DNA from: an uncultured Bacteroidales bacterium
GTDB taxonomy: Bacteria > Bacteroidota > Bacteroidia > Bacteroidales > Paludibacteraceae
Assembly: GCA_902779705.1 (NCBI GenBank)
Contig: CACZCR010000001.1
Coordinates: 186,001 to 250,000, forward strand
DNA length: 64,000 bases
Direction of reading: 5' to 3'
Translations under genes and position numbers: made by a program
Part shown: positions 17,197 through 27,012 of the stretch, piece by piece
Position numbering within the stretch: position 1 is the first letter of the stretch
Layout: each line of letters begins with the position of its first letter
The notes under the pieces: model-generated
The model's database searches: none
Seen by the model: only the letters and a program-made list of their open reading frames with translations
Told to the model about the DNA's origin: nothing

Positions 17197-18464
17197 AAAC
17201 TATTTCCGCGTATCAGGAAGAACTGTTGCGCAAACAGATGAGTTATCTGTCTGTTAAATCGCCATATTATAAGCGCTTGTTCGCAGACCATGCTATAGAT
17301 CCATCTTCTATTCGTACCATAGCTGATTTGCAACGAGTGCCATTTACCGAAAAGGCTGATTTGCAGCGGTATAATAATGATTTTCTTTGTGTTCCTCGAG
17401 AAGAGATTATCGATTATATAACAACATCCGGAACCTTGGGAGACCCGGTGCTATTCGGTTGTACAGATGCTGATTTGGATCGTTTGGCATATAATGAGTA
17501 TAAGTCTTTCTCATGTGCCGGTTTGCAGAAGGGTGATATCCTCCAGCTGATGACCACTATTGACAAACGTTTTATGGCGGGTCTGGCATATTGGCTCGGT
17601 ATTCGGCGGTTAGGAGCAAGTATTATACGCGTCGGGAATGGTATTCCGGAACTCCAATGGGATACGATTCAACGATTGCATCCGACGGCTATCATGTGTG
17701 TGCCCTCGTTTATTTTAAGGTTGATTGAATATGCTGAGCAACACCACATCGACTATCGTCGTTCGTCTATCCGTAAGATTATCGGCATAGGGGAGGGATT
17801 GCGTGATCAGCAGTTTGAACTCAATTTGCTTGGGCAGCGTATTCATGATAAGTGGCCCGAAGTGGAATTGTATGCTACTTATTCATCAACTGAGATGTCT
17901 GCTACGTTCTCGGAATGTGAGCATGCATGTGGAGGCCATGTGCACCCAGAACTCATTATAGTGGAGATAATTGGCGAAGATGATAAGCCGGTTCCAGATG
18001 GTCAAGCAGGTGAGGTTGTGATAACAACACTTGGTGTCGAAGGAATGCCTCTGCTGCGCTTTAGAACAGGAGATATTGCAGCCAAAGTGGAGACTCCATG
18101 CGCTTGTGGACGTAATTCTTATCGTCTGACGCCGCTAATTGGGCGTAAACACAATATGATAAAACTCAAAGGAACGACTATCTATCCACCAGCGATCAAT
18201 GATGTATTGGATAATACTGATTTTGTAGACAACTATGTAGTTGTAGTACGTTCTTCGGAGACAGGTACAGATAGGGTCATTGTGCGTGTTAGTCTTAAAC
18301 CGAATACACTCAATTCAGAGGACGCGATTAAGACATTGAAGGACCATTTCCGAAGCCGACTTCGTGTAAGTCCAGAAGTTGAGATATTACCTTCTGATGT
18401 TATCAGGCAAATTATTTTCCCAGCTAAAAGTCGAAAACCCGTTAAATTTATTGATGAACGATGA
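17142..18464 (+). CDS. PaaK-like adenylate-forming ligase (likely activates the aryl starter)
   Basis: The 440-residue protein belongs to the phenylacetate-CoA ligase (PaaK) branch of adenylate-forming enzymes. It has ITTSGTLGDPV as the ATP-binding loop, YATYSSTEM and the LLRFRTGDIA block with the Asp that contacts ribose. A CACGRNSYRL Cys-rich turn and the C-terminal lid follow. It would activate an aryl acid such as p-coumarate as adenylate and load it onto ACP or CoA. Three in-frame ATGs compete (17142, 17151, 17172); 17172 gives a shorter overlap with the hydrolase and still keeps the whole domain. The stop overlaps the MMPL gene by 4 bp. Confidence 0.87.
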   Translation: MPAMEKRISTMDIEFESIKTISAYQEELLRKQMSYLSVKSPYYKRLFADHAIDPSSIRTIADLQRVPFTEKADLQRYNNDFLCVPREEIIDYITTSGTLGDPVLFGCTDADLDRLAYNEYKSFSCAGLQKGDILQLMTTIDKRFMAGLAYWLGIRRLGASIIRVGNGIPELQWDTIQRLHPTAIMCVPSFILRLIEYAEQHHIDYRRSSIRKIIGIGEGLRDQQFELNLLGQRIHDKWPEVELYATYSSTEMSATFSECEHACGGHVHPELIIVEIIGEDDKPVPDGQAGEVVITTLGVEGMPLLRFRTGDIAAKVETPCACGRNSYRLTPLIGRKHNMIKLKGTTIYPPAINDVLDNTDFVDNYVVVVRSSETGTDRVIVRVSLKPNTLNSEDAIKTLKDHFRSRLRVSPEVEILPSDVIRQIIFPAKSRKPVKFIDER

Positions 18465-20494
18465 ATTGGCTGCTGCGTGTATATGACTATTTTTACTCGC
18501 ATCGTTTATGGTTGTGGGGGGGAGTCGCGATTCTACTACTGTTGATTGTTGTAGGTGCATGCTCCTTGCGTTACCATGAGAACATTATTGATTTTTTGCC
18601 TGCTACCAATGAAGAGCGTGCAGCTTTTGAACAAATCTCCTCGCAACAATCGGCATCGCGTCTTGTGTTGATTATAGAAGGTGATAGCTTATGCGAACAG
18701 GCTATGGATAAGTGTGTGGAACGCATACCTAACTTGCAAACGGAGCTGGATTTGGAAGAGTGGGTGACCACGAGTCATTGGCCGATTACCAGTATTCCGG
18801 ACAGTGTGTATGATTGTTTAGACTCGCTGCTTACGCCCGACGCTATCCATCATGCGCTTGAGCGTGATCAACTAATTCTTTCTACCCCCGGTACTTCTTT
18901 TTTGCTGCCTATTATTCGTCACGATCCTTTGGGGCTTTCTCAATGGCCCTTGGGAAATAGTACACAGCCTTCTAATAATAGGGTATTTGCTTTTTATGAT
19001 AGTCAGTATGGAGCAACCGAGACAAAACATAATGCTGTGTTGGTCGATTCGCTTGTGGCGGTTACAGACCAGATATCCGAACAGTATCCCTCGCTTAATA
19101 TACGCTGGACAGGAGCTCCTATTATAGCTGTTGGCAATGCGCGACGTATAAAGATAGATACCGTGTTATGCGTGGCTTTGGCATTAGTGTTCATCATTGT
19201 GTTATTGTTGTATGCCTTCCCCCGCAAACGAGATATCTTGCTTATAATGTTAGCAGTAACATTTGGTTGGATATTTGGCATGGCAGTGTTGCGACTAGTG
19301 ACATCTACGGTGAGTGTTATAGTTCTCGGAATAGGCAGTATACTAATAGGCATAGCTGTCAACTATCCTCTCCATTTGTTGGTGCACCAACGATACGCTT
19401 CATCAGTACGTCAGACATTGCAGGAAGTGTTGTCTCCGCTCGTTATAGGCAATATAACGACTGTTGGCGCTTTCCTTTCACTTGTGCCCTTACATGCCAC
19501 TGCTCTGCATGATTTAGGAGTGTTTGCGGCATCGATGTTGGTGGGTACAATTTTGTTTTGCGTATTAGTGCTACCACACCTTATGTGTTCTTCTCCTACT
19601 CCTATACGTGAGATAAAGGTGAAAAGCCAATGGTTTGGCGCTAAAGAAAGATTGATCGGTGGTTGGAGCGTCCTAGCGATGACAGTGTTGATGGGGGGAT
19701 ATGTATTAGCGAATGGTCAATGGAAAGATAATAGTTTATTTGACTCTAATATGAGTCATGTCAATTATATGACGGATCAACAGCGCGCCGATATGGCTAT
19801 GTTTGAAATGAACCACAGTGATGGATCGCGTTGGTATGACTATTGGCAGACTCACGACCCGCAAGTGGTCATAAAGCGTATACAAAAAGAAGCAACAACT
19901 TTGGGATATGCCCAAGATGCTTTTCAACCATTCTATGACCAGTTACAACTGAGTAGAGAGCGGAAAGTAATAAACAACAATAGCCAGATCATTAATGATT
20001 TGGCACAACGATTGAGTGATGATTTTGACTATATCGGGCTATGTTGTAGCATTATCGTCTTTCTTTTCTTATGGCTTAGTTTTCGAAGTGTTTTATTGGC
20101 ATTAATAGCTTTTGTTCCGATGCTACTTAGTTGGCTTTGGATATTAGCACTAATGCATATCTTGGGGTTGCAGTTTAATATTGTTAATATTATTCTTGCA
20201 ACGTTTATCTTCGGTCAAGGAGATGATTATACCATTTTTGTAGTAGAGGGACTGCTGTATGAACACCGAACGGGCAAGCCGATTGTAGCTCAATACACGC
20301 AGTCGATTCTGCTGTCAGCGCTCATTATGCTAGTCGGTATAGGAGTACTGATTTTCGCTGTTCATCCAGCCTTGCATTCATTGGGTGCAGTTACACTGAT
20401 TGGTATGACGACAGTCGTCGTCACTGCCTTAACTGTTCCTCCGGTTCTATTCCGTTTGCTGACTCGTTTTAAGCTTTTGCCAACAAAATATTAG
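18461..20494 (+). CDS. MMPL/RND-family lipid exporter
   Basis: The 677-residue inner-membrane protein has the RND/MMPL layout. One N-terminal helix is followed by a periplasmic loop (ENIIDFLPATNEE and onward), then five or six helices (about residues 225-375). A second helix-loop-helix unit follows (from about 395), with helices near 525-670. The GQGDDYTIFVVEGL stretch in the second half matches the MMPL proton-relay Asp region (GxGxDY). Aryl polyene loci carry an MMPL exporter (ApeM/N group) that hands the lipid to the LolA-like carrier. It is the last gene of the operon. Its stop overlaps that of the convergent surface-protein gene by 4 bp, leaving no room for a terminator. Confidence 0.88.
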   Translation: MNWLLRVYDYFYSHRLWLWGGVAILLLLIVVGACSLRYHENIIDFLPATNEERAAFEQISSQQSASRLVLIIEGDSLCEQAMDKCVERIPNLQTELDLEEWVTTSHWPITSIPDSVYDCLDSLLTPDAIHHALERDQLILSTPGTSFLLPIIRHDPLGLSQWPLGNSTQPSNNRVFAFYDSQYGATETKHNAVLVDSLVAVTDQISEQYPSLNIRWTGAPIIAVGNARRIKIDTVLCVALALVFIIVLLLYAFPRKRDILLIMLAVTFGWIFGMAVLRLVTSTVSVIVLGIGSILIGIAVNYPLHLLVHQRYASSVRQTLQEVLSPLVIGNITTVGAFLSLVPLHATALHDLGVFAASMLVGTILFCVLVLPHLMCSSPTPIREIKVKSQWFGAKERLIGGWSVLAMTVLMGGYVLANGQWKDNSLFDSNMSHVNYMTDQQRADMAMFEMNHSDGSRWYDYWQTHDPQVVIKRIQKEATTLGYAQDAFQPFYDQLQLSRERKVINNNSQIINDLAQRLSDDFDYIGLCCSIIVFLFLWLSFRSVLLALIAFVPMLLSWLWILALMHILGLQFNIVNIILATFIFGQGDDYTIFVVEGLLYEHRTGKPIVAQYTQSILLSALIMLVGIGVLIFAVHPALHSLGAVTLIGMTTVVVTALTVPPVLFRLLTRFKLLPTKY

Positions 20495-23400
20495 TATACG
20501 ATTACCTTGTGAGTCTTTTGGCTTTGCTCTGTAGTCGTTACGATTAGGTACATGCCATTAGTAGCCGGCAATGTGAGGTAGCTTTGCCCAATTCCGAAAT
20601 CCCCTGCTATAATGCATATACCACTAGTTGTGTAGATAGCATACCGTCCATCCTCTTGAGAGTCAATTGTCACTATCGGTGCATGGCGTGGCATGGATGT
20701 CGGATAGACCAAAACAGGATATGGATATACTTGTGCCGGCGCTTGTGTGATGACTAGTGGGCAAGTCGGGATAGCATAGCTTTCTCCTTGACGCGTAGCC
20801 ATGAGCACAATCTCGTCTCCAACCTGTAAATTGTCATTATGCAAGTAGCCCAGACCATCGTTTGGTTGGCGGCTTCCATTGATATACCAGTCGTATTGGC
20901 TGAAGATATAGTGTCCGTTTAGTTCCGGTTTTAGAGGTGCTACTACATCGTCCCAATTCTGTTCGATAATCCAATTCGGATAGCGTACTAAGAATGTCAA
21001 GGAATCGGATACAGACTGTGGACAATGACCATTGTCAAATACCAATCTTGCACCATAATAGTCAGGACGAACATAGTCTACATGATCCAAATAGAGTAGC
21101 TCTGATCGCTCTGGCATGGGGGCTCGTGCTATGTGTGATCCATTAAGAGGAGCATTATATACATCTTTGAAACCTTGGTCTTTAGCCAACTGTCCGAATA
21201 GTATGGAGTATTGTGTAGGCTCGGCTCCAGAGAAAGTGAAGGCTATTTCCATATATTCGGCATCAGCACACACCTCAGCCACGGAAGCAGCGGTAATGCG
21301 TGTGGGTGTTTGTACAGTTAACTGCAGTGAGTAGATAGACGATGTATGTGTACCAAGGATGCAAACTGTATCGCTATAGAGTCCTCCTTCTGTTAATTCG
21401 CGGCCACGCCAAACATACTTTTCTCCAATACAAATAGTATCTTCAGTATGGAAACGTTGTGTTGGAACAACAGTTAGATGCAATGTGAAGGTACTATCAC
21501 AACTATACTCTGTGGGGTATGTTACATCATAGGTGCCTTCGGTATTATACTCGCGTCCTTGCCATGTATATAATTGGTAATCCGTAATTGTGGCATCGGA
21601 ATAGAACTGATATGTCGGGTGGACAATAATCTCCAAATGGCATATAGAATCACAACCATCAATGGTTTCATATCGGAAATCGTACTTGCCGGCGCGCGTA
21701 TATTCTTTGCCTTCATATACCAAGGTGTCACCTTCGCATATGTGTCGTATGTCGACCGGCATGTCATATGTGGGAGCATCGTAGACTTCTACTCGGTAGA
21801 GGCTATCCATTTTGCCACTGACCAAAGATCGGCGAATAAACGAGTATAGTCCTGATCGAGTGATGACAGTAGAGTCTATTTTGATTTCTGAGCCTGTACA
21901 TAAAGGTATACGGTACCAAGGAGAGCAGTGCTCGGACACGATGAAGTTGAGTTTGACAAGCGAGTCGCATCCGTATTGATTAGAAAGTGAGTCTACATAA
22001 AGACCTGTTTCCCAATACTCATGTCCCTGATATCTATATGGCAGTTCTTCGTCCGATACGACCACACGACGTTCTGTGATTGAAGGTGGACGTACGAAAA
22101 GGTGAAGAGTAATGAGAGTGTCACATCCTACCTCGTGACGATAGGTGCCGGTACGGGTGTAATTCATACCATAGAAGGCGCGACTTTCTCCCTGACATAT
22201 GGTGTCATAAGAAATCTGCTGTATGGTACGTGTCTCATTAACTGTAATACGGTATATGGAATCGCAACCATGGATTGTATATAGTGTGTCGTAATAGATA
22301 CCAGGTTTGGATATGTCTATACCATGAATGAAGGTCGTTCGATTAGGACATACTTCTATGGACTCTTGGATAAAGTAGGTGGGATGAACAGTCAAGTGTA
22401 AACTATATACTGAGTCATATCCCTGCTTGGTCAGCAGCGAGTCGTAGTAAATGCCTTCTTTGAAGAGCTGCTTCCCATGCCAGTATAATGTATCCTTGTT
22501 GCATATTTCTTCTGTTTGCTCGAATAGATATGAAGGATGTACATATAATTGCAGATGGATGATAGAGTCACAGTCGGATGCAGTTTTCTGATATGCAGTG
22601 TATGCTCCGGGCACATAAAGTGTGCGGCCATCAAACAAGTAAGTCTGTTTGTCGGATATATGCACGGTGTCATATACCTCATATGTAGGCATGACGCGTA
22701 CTACGATGCGGAACACCGAATCACATCCATTGACCGTTGGAATGGTGTCATAATAGACGCCTGACTGGTTGTACACCTTGCCACGATAGTAGAATGAACC
22801 GGCTCCGGCACAGAGGTTGATGAACCGTTCCTCAAAATAGGACGGTTTGATCTCCTGTACGTAAAGCGTATAGACAGAGTCGAAACCAAGCGTTGTCTGC
22901 AGCGAGTCATGATATGTGCCTATCTCGTTGATGTACTGTCCGCGCCAATTGTATGGTAGTTCGGATTGACATAGGACGGTAGTATCTTCAAAGTGATATA
23001 CTTGTCCGACTGTTAGATTCAAGCGGTATATGTTAGAATCACACTCTGTGTTGTGGTAGTACGTCTTATGCTCAAAGATACCGCTATGCGTGAGTGTATA
23101 TGTGGTGTCTGCAACTGCCCAAATGTAGGGTATATCTTCGCGTGTTGTGGCGGAGTATTCGTAGGTGTGTATAGGGCGGAACTGTATCCATACAGTATAG
23201 TCTGTTCCGCAGCCATATCCCTCAAAGATGGTGTCATGAAGTAGCGTGTCTGTGGTGTAGGTGTGCCCGTTGAACGAGAACTCATCACCTTGACATAATA
23301 CGCGGTGCATATCTGCATATTTCATTCGGATGACTTGCAAATTGATGCGCCAGATGGTGTCAACATCTACAGTAGAAATGGTGTCATAATAAACACCTTC

Positions 23401-26400
23401 GTTGTAAAACCAACGTCGTTTCCATTGTACAGGCAGGTTGTTTTCGCAGACCCGAATAATTGTGTCGCGTAGCACCTCTTTGTCATATATGGTGAGTACA
23501 AGTTGATATACGGAATCGCATCCGGTAGAGGCTGTCAATTCATCGCGGTAGATACCGGTATGAGTCAGTGTTTTTCCTCGCCATACATACGGTTGGCGAT
23601 TGGCTATAGCAACTGTATCACTGAACAGGTAGTCCGGCAATTCGTTGACATGAATCACGATTATAGAGTCGCAGCCATGTGCGGTACTTAACGTGTCAAA
23701 GTAGAGCCCACCATGCGTGTATGTCTTGCCATTATAGTCGAAACTCTCATTCCGGCAAATTGTGAAGTGCTTATCTACATAGAAGGTGTCATACACTTGC
23801 AGATGCAGTGTCCAAATAGAGTCATAGCCTAGTGTGGTACGCAAACTGTCAGTGTAGTTGCCTGAACTCCAATATTGGCGTCCATGCCATGCAAACGGAG
23901 TCTGTGATTGACAAATGATGTGCGTGTCCTCATACTCATATGTAGGATGCACTAATAGTGTCAATTCTACTATGCTATCACAACCACGAACGGTTTTTAG
24001 AGTATCAATATATCGTCCCGGAATAGAGAGAATCTTTTGATCATTTCGAGTGGCGTCTTTCAGTATCCAGGTGTATGTTTCTTTGTCGGAGATATGCTTC
24101 GTTAGATTGATATGATATGATTGTAGCATATTGACCGTCAATTGAACAATAGAGTCGCACCCCTCAATGGTATGAAGTGTGTCGTAATAAACTCCGGACT
24201 GGTGGATCCAGTTATGTCCAAACTGCAACGAATCTCCTTTACAAAGATCATATATTCGTTTTTCGTGATAAGTAGGTAGTGTCTTAACAATCAGACAATA
24301 GACGCTATCCACGTGTGTATTTTTTGTTTTCAAGCTGTCCCAATAGGTTCCGGCATAGTAGATCTCGTAGTTGTTTTTGCCATTCTGATGGTGTCCTTGC
24401 CACAGATATGGTGTGTTGAGCGGATTATTGTCTCCGTGATAGTGAGGTTTACAAATTGTTACCGAATCAAGGAAGAAATATGTTGTGTCCACTATGGCAT
24501 GTAGGACAACAATGGAGTCGCAACCCGTATTGGCTTTGCTAAGAGTGTCTACGTAATAGCCGGTCATGTATATGCTGTGGCCTGCCCACTGTAATGGGAG
24601 GTCGCTGTCAGTAATATGTTGAGTGATGGTGTCACGACTAACAGCATGCATTTGAAGCAGCATACCTTGTATGCTGTCGCAAGCGTATGTCTCGGTATGA
24701 CCATACTGCGGGATGGTATCGTAATACATGCCAGCATTATGCAACCACTGATGTCTGCCGTCATGAAACATTATTTCTACCGAATCTCCTTGGCAGATAG
24801 TTATCGTGTCTACGTGTATACGTTCCTTGAGTACCCGTAAATGGAAATAGCGTGTATGATCGCAATTCCAATATACAGAGTCTTCAAAGTGTGCAGTGGT
24901 TTCGTCCCATTTACCCCATAGCGGACGTTGGTTTGGTCCCCATAGGTACGGCTCTTGTGCCAGTAGTTTAGCCTCGCAGATGGTATCGGAGTAGTCGTAC
25001 GTGAATGGGTAAAGCATGGTTACGCGTAACTGCAAGACCGAATCACATCCCTCCTCCCGTATATATCGCTGGTTATAGACTCCTTCTTCTGTGATAGTTA
25101 GTCCTTCCCAATGAATGGTGTCTCCATCACAAATAGTGTCGTATTGGATAACTTCGTATTGGTGGAGGTTGACGCGCAATACGATTATTGAGTCACACCC
25201 ATTTTGGGAACGAAGTGTGTCATAATAGGTACCGGTACTATCTATGAGTTGACTATTCCAATAGAAAGATTCCGATTCACAAATGTCACGTTCTACGTAC
25301 GTGATGTGTCGCGGATGAATAGTCAGATCCAGTCGATAGACCGAATCCTGTCCGGCTACTGTTTGTAGAGAATCCCAGTAGGTGCCTGATTGGTTGAGTT
25401 CTCGCCCACGCCATACATAATAGGGCAGGGTGTCCGGCTGGCATATCTCGCGGGTCTCCGGGAAATAGTACTTGGGATTGCGAGTGATGAAAAGCACCAT
25501 TACAGAGTCACAGCCTTCAGCTGTTTTCTCTCGTATCTCATAGGTGCCAGCTTCAGTGTATGTTTTGCCGTTTTGGGACCAAATGTATGATTGACCATCA
25601 TTGAGAGCAACATGTTCTTCGGAGTAGAAGGACTCTTTGCGAACAACATGAATACGACATATGGAGTCACAGCCATTAACGGTACGTAACGTATCGTAAT
25701 AGTCTCCCGGATGGATGTATGTTTTGCCGCGGAAGGTTTGTGTCTCGCCCGGGCAAAGGATGATGGAATGGTCAAACTGATATGCCGGATAAACGGTTAA
25801 GTTGAGACGGTATATCGAGTCTTGCCCATTGACAGTAGTATAGCGGTCTTCATAGGTGTGTGTGCCCAATTGATCGTATTGTTTTCCACGCCATACGTAT
25901 GGAGTTTCGGTTTGGCAAATCTCCTTATCTGTTGTGAAGATATACACAGGATGTACATAGACAGTCAACTGATAAACGGAGTCGCATCCTGTGATTTGGC
26001 TAGTGTAATAGTCAAAATAGTTGCCTCCTTGGGTGATAGTCTGGCCACGCCAATCGATGCTTTCTTGATTGGTGATAGTAACCGTGTCGTAGTGGTGAAA
26101 ACTCTGGTCTGAGTTTACAATGGTAGTTATGATAGAATCGCATCCATAAGCGGTCTGTAATGTGTCGATGATTGTACATGTCTCTGACACATTATGTCCG
26201 TTAAAGCTGATACTACCACCGTCGCATATGGTGAGTTGGCGAAGCAATTCGTAGTACGGGTGGACGTCAATATCTAATTGGTAAATACTATCACGACCGT
26301 TGACGGAAGAGTATATGTCGTAGTAGGTACCGGATTCTGAGATCTGTTGTCCGCGCCACTCATATGTCGGTTGGTCTTTGCTTATACAGAATGTGGCTTG

Positions 26401-27006
26401 CTCTTTGAATAGGTATGTGGGGTGTTCATTCAAAGCAAGATGCCAAATAGAGTCACATCCGTAGATGGTTTGGGTTGAGAAGTCATAGTTGCCAGGCTGG
26501 GTATATGTTTCCCCGTCTCGGGACCATATGTATTGGCCTTCGGCATCAAGGTAGTGCTGCTCAAAGCCTTCAAAAGGCTTGTGGTAGCGGATATAAATGT
26601 GTTCTATACTGTCACAGCCTTGTAGAGACTGCAAGGTGTCATAGAAATCTGTCGGCGCGGTATATGATTTACCACGGAAAACAATAGAATCTCCATCACA
26701 CAGATCGATGACACGTGTATACAGATATTCCGGATTGACGGTAAGGTTGAGTCGGTATAAAGGTGTATGTGCCTCATATCCATCTTCGTAATCCGTAGGG
26801 AGATATACCATCTCTACCTGATAATACGTGCCTTCGGTGTAGTATTTTTGTCCTCGCCATGTGATTGGCATAACAGACTGGCACAAGGCAGTGTCAGTCA
26901 CCACAGTGTCATAGACGATGGTGTAATTGTTCGTTTGACTCCAAGCGGCAATGTGGATTAGAAGCATTGCCAGCAAACAACTAATATATCGTATAGTTTT
27001 GATCAT
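20491..27006 (-). CDS. Giant repetitive surface protein with about 35 tandem CDS-type repeats and T9SS-like C-terminus
   Basis: The 2171-residue protein begins with a signal peptide (about residues 1-24, ending AAWSQ). About 35 tandem repeats of roughly 50 residues follow. Each has the frame IC-x(4-6)-W/F-x-G-x(8)-G-x-YxDxL-x-T-x(3)-GCDSI-x(2)-L-x-L-x-V-x-P-x-Y. Repeats of this kind, with WNG and GCDS blocks, are known in Bacteroidetes secreted proteins. The last 230 residues are non-repetitive. They end with a region like a T9SS type A sorting domain: Pro-rich VYPYPVLVYPTS, then YAIYTTSGICII, then NGMYLIVTTTEQSQKTHKVIVY. The protein is therefore probably secreted by type IX secretion and cell-surface attached. 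It is the last gene of a three-gene operon after the barrel protein (6 bp gap). Adhesin or surface-layer function is inferred. Confidence 0.85.
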   Translation of the reverse strand: MIKTIRYISCLLAMLLIHIAAWSQTNNYTIVYDTVVTDTALCQSVMPITWRGQKYYTEGTYYQVEMVYLPTDYEDGYEAHTPLYRLNLTVNPEYLYTRVIDLCDGDSIVFRGKSYTAPTDFYDTLQSLQGCDSIEHIYIRYHKPFEGFEQHYLDAEGQYIWSRDGETYTQPGNYDFSTQTIYGCDSIWHLALNEHPTYLFKEQATFCISKDQPTYEWRGQQISESGTYYDIYSSVNGRDSIYQLDIDVHPYYELLRQLTICDGGSISFNGHNVSETCTIIDTLQTAYGCDSIITTIVNSDQSFHHYDTVTITNQESIDWRGQTITQGGNYFDYYTSQITGCDSVYQLTVYVHPVYIFTTDKEICQTETPYVWRGKQYDQLGTHTYEDRYTTVNGQDSIYRLNLTVYPAYQFDHSIILCPGETQTFRGKTYIHPGDYYDTLRTVNGCDSICRIHVVRKESFYSEEHVALNDGQSYIWSQNGKTYTEAGTYEIREKTAEGCDSVMVLFITRNPKYYFPETREICQPDTLPYYVWRGRELNQSGTYWDSLQTVAGQDSVYRLDLTIHPRHITYVERDICESESFYWNSQLIDSTGTYYDTLRSQNGCDSIIVLRVNLHQYEVIQYDTICDGDTIHWEGLTITEEGVYNQRYIREEGCDSVLQLRVTMLYPFTYDYSDTICEAKLLAQEPYLWGPNQRPLWGKWDETTAHFEDSVYWNCDHTRYFHLRVLKERIHVDTITICQGDSVEIMFHDGRHQWLHNAGMYYDTIPQYGHTETYACDSIQGMLLQMHAVSRDTITQHITDSDLPLQWAGHSIYMTGYYVDTLSKANTGCDSIVVLHAIVDTTYFFLDSVTICKPHYHGDNNPLNTPYLWQGHHQNGKNNYEIYYAGTYWDSLKTKNTHVDSVYCLIVKTLPTYHEKRIYDLCKGDSLQFGHNWIHQSGVYYDTLHTIEGCDSIVQLTVNMLQSYHINLTKHISDKETYTWILKDATRNDQKILSIPGRYIDTLKTVRGCDSIVELTLLVHPTYEYEDTHIICQSQTPFAWHGRQYWSSGNYTDSLRTTLGYDSIWTLHLQVYDTFYVDKHFTICRNESFDYNGKTYTHGGLYFDTLSTAHGCDSIIVIHVNELPDYLFSDTVAIANRQPYVWRGKTLTHTGIYRDELTASTGCDSVYQLVLTIYDKEVLRDTIIRVCENNLPVQWKRRWFYNEGVYYDTISTVDVDTIWRINLQVIRMKYADMHRVLCQGDEFSFNGHTYTTDTLLHDTIFEGYGCGTDYTVWIQFRPIHTYEYSATTREDIPYIWAVADTTYTLTHSGIFEHKTYYHNTECDSNIYRLNLTVGQVYHFEDTTVLCQSELPYNWRGQYINEIGTYHDSLQTTLGFDSVYTLYVQEIKPSYFEERFINLCAGAGSFYYRGKVYNQSGVYYDTIPTVNGCDSVFRIVVRVMPTYEVYDTVHISDKQTYLFDGRTLYVPGAYTAYQKTASDCDSIIHLQLYVHPSYLFEQTEEICNKDTLYWHGKQLFKEGIYYDSLLTKQGYDSVYSLHLTVHPTYFIQESIEVCPNRTTFIHGIDISKPGIYYDTLYTIHGCDSIYRITVNETRTIQQISYDTICQGESRAFYGMNYTRTGTYRHEVGCDTLITLHLFVRPPSITERRVVVSDEELPYRYQGHEYWETGLYVDSLSNQYGCDSLVKLNFIVSEHCSPWYRIPLCTGSEIKIDSTVITRSGLYSFIRRSLVSGKMDSLYRVEVYDAPTYDMPVDIRHICEGDTLVYEGKEYTRAGKYDFRYETIDGCDSICHLEIIVHPTYQFYSDATITDYQLYTWQGREYNTEGTYDVTYPTEYSCDSTFTLHLTVVPTQRFHTEDTICIGEKYVWRGRELTEGGLYSDTVCILGTHTSSIYSLQLTVQTPTRITAASVAEVCADAEYMEIAFTFSGAEPTQYSILFGQLAKDQGFKDVYNAPLNGSHIARAPMPERSELLYLDHVDYVRPDYYGARLVFDNGHCPQSVSDSLTFLVRYPNWIIEQNWDDVVAPLKPELNGHYIFSQYDWYINGSRQPNDGLGYLHNDNLQVGDEIVLMATRQGESYAIPTCPLVITQAPAQVYPYPVLVYPTSMPRHAPIVTIDSQEDGRYAIYTTSGICIIAGDFGIGQSYLTLPATNGMYLIVTTTEQSQKTHKVIVY
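21340..26920 (-). repeat. Tandem protein repeat array (about 35 units in an A-B-C order)
   Basis: Aligning the units by eye shows three alternating types. Type A has an early Cys (IC) but no late Cys, the late motif reading NGRDS, NGQDS, LGYDS or similar. Type B has both Cys (IC and GCDS). Type C lacks the early Cys (starting HISDK, ITDxx or ITNQE) but keeps GCDS. The order A-B-C recurs nearly throughout, giving a super-period near 155 residues (about 465 bp). Exceptions are one B-like unit in a C position (about unit 11), one extra short B unit (about unit 29) and a longer, irregular A unit (about unit 12). DNA copies are divergent, so this is an old duplication maintained at protein level. 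Confidence 0.8.
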
Positions 27007-27012
27007 AGATTT

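Larger units (their letters stand above)
3053..20494 (+). other. Aryl-polyene/flexirubin-type biosynthetic gene cluster (single operon)
   Basis: Eighteen same-strand genes run from the promoter at 3053 to 20494. Most overlap by a few bases or lie within about 30 bp of each other, and no internal terminator is visible. The gene set matches aryl polyene and flexirubin polyene loci: aromatic ammonia-lyase, ketosynthases, ketoreductase, hot-dog dehydratases, two ACPs, methyltransferase, lysophospholipid-type acyltransferases, glycosyltransferase, adenylate-forming ligase, LolA-like carrier and MMPL exporter. No dialkylresorcinol (DarA/DarB-like) genes and no hot-dog thioesterase are present, so an aryl-polyene lipid fits better than a complete flexirubin. 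The product structure is inferred, not seen. Confidence 0.9.

Noticed and set aside
20491..27006. The repeat region as a CRISPR or nucleotide-level satellite
   Set aside because: DNA copies are strongly diverged and keep one open frame of 2171 codons; only the protein pattern repeats.
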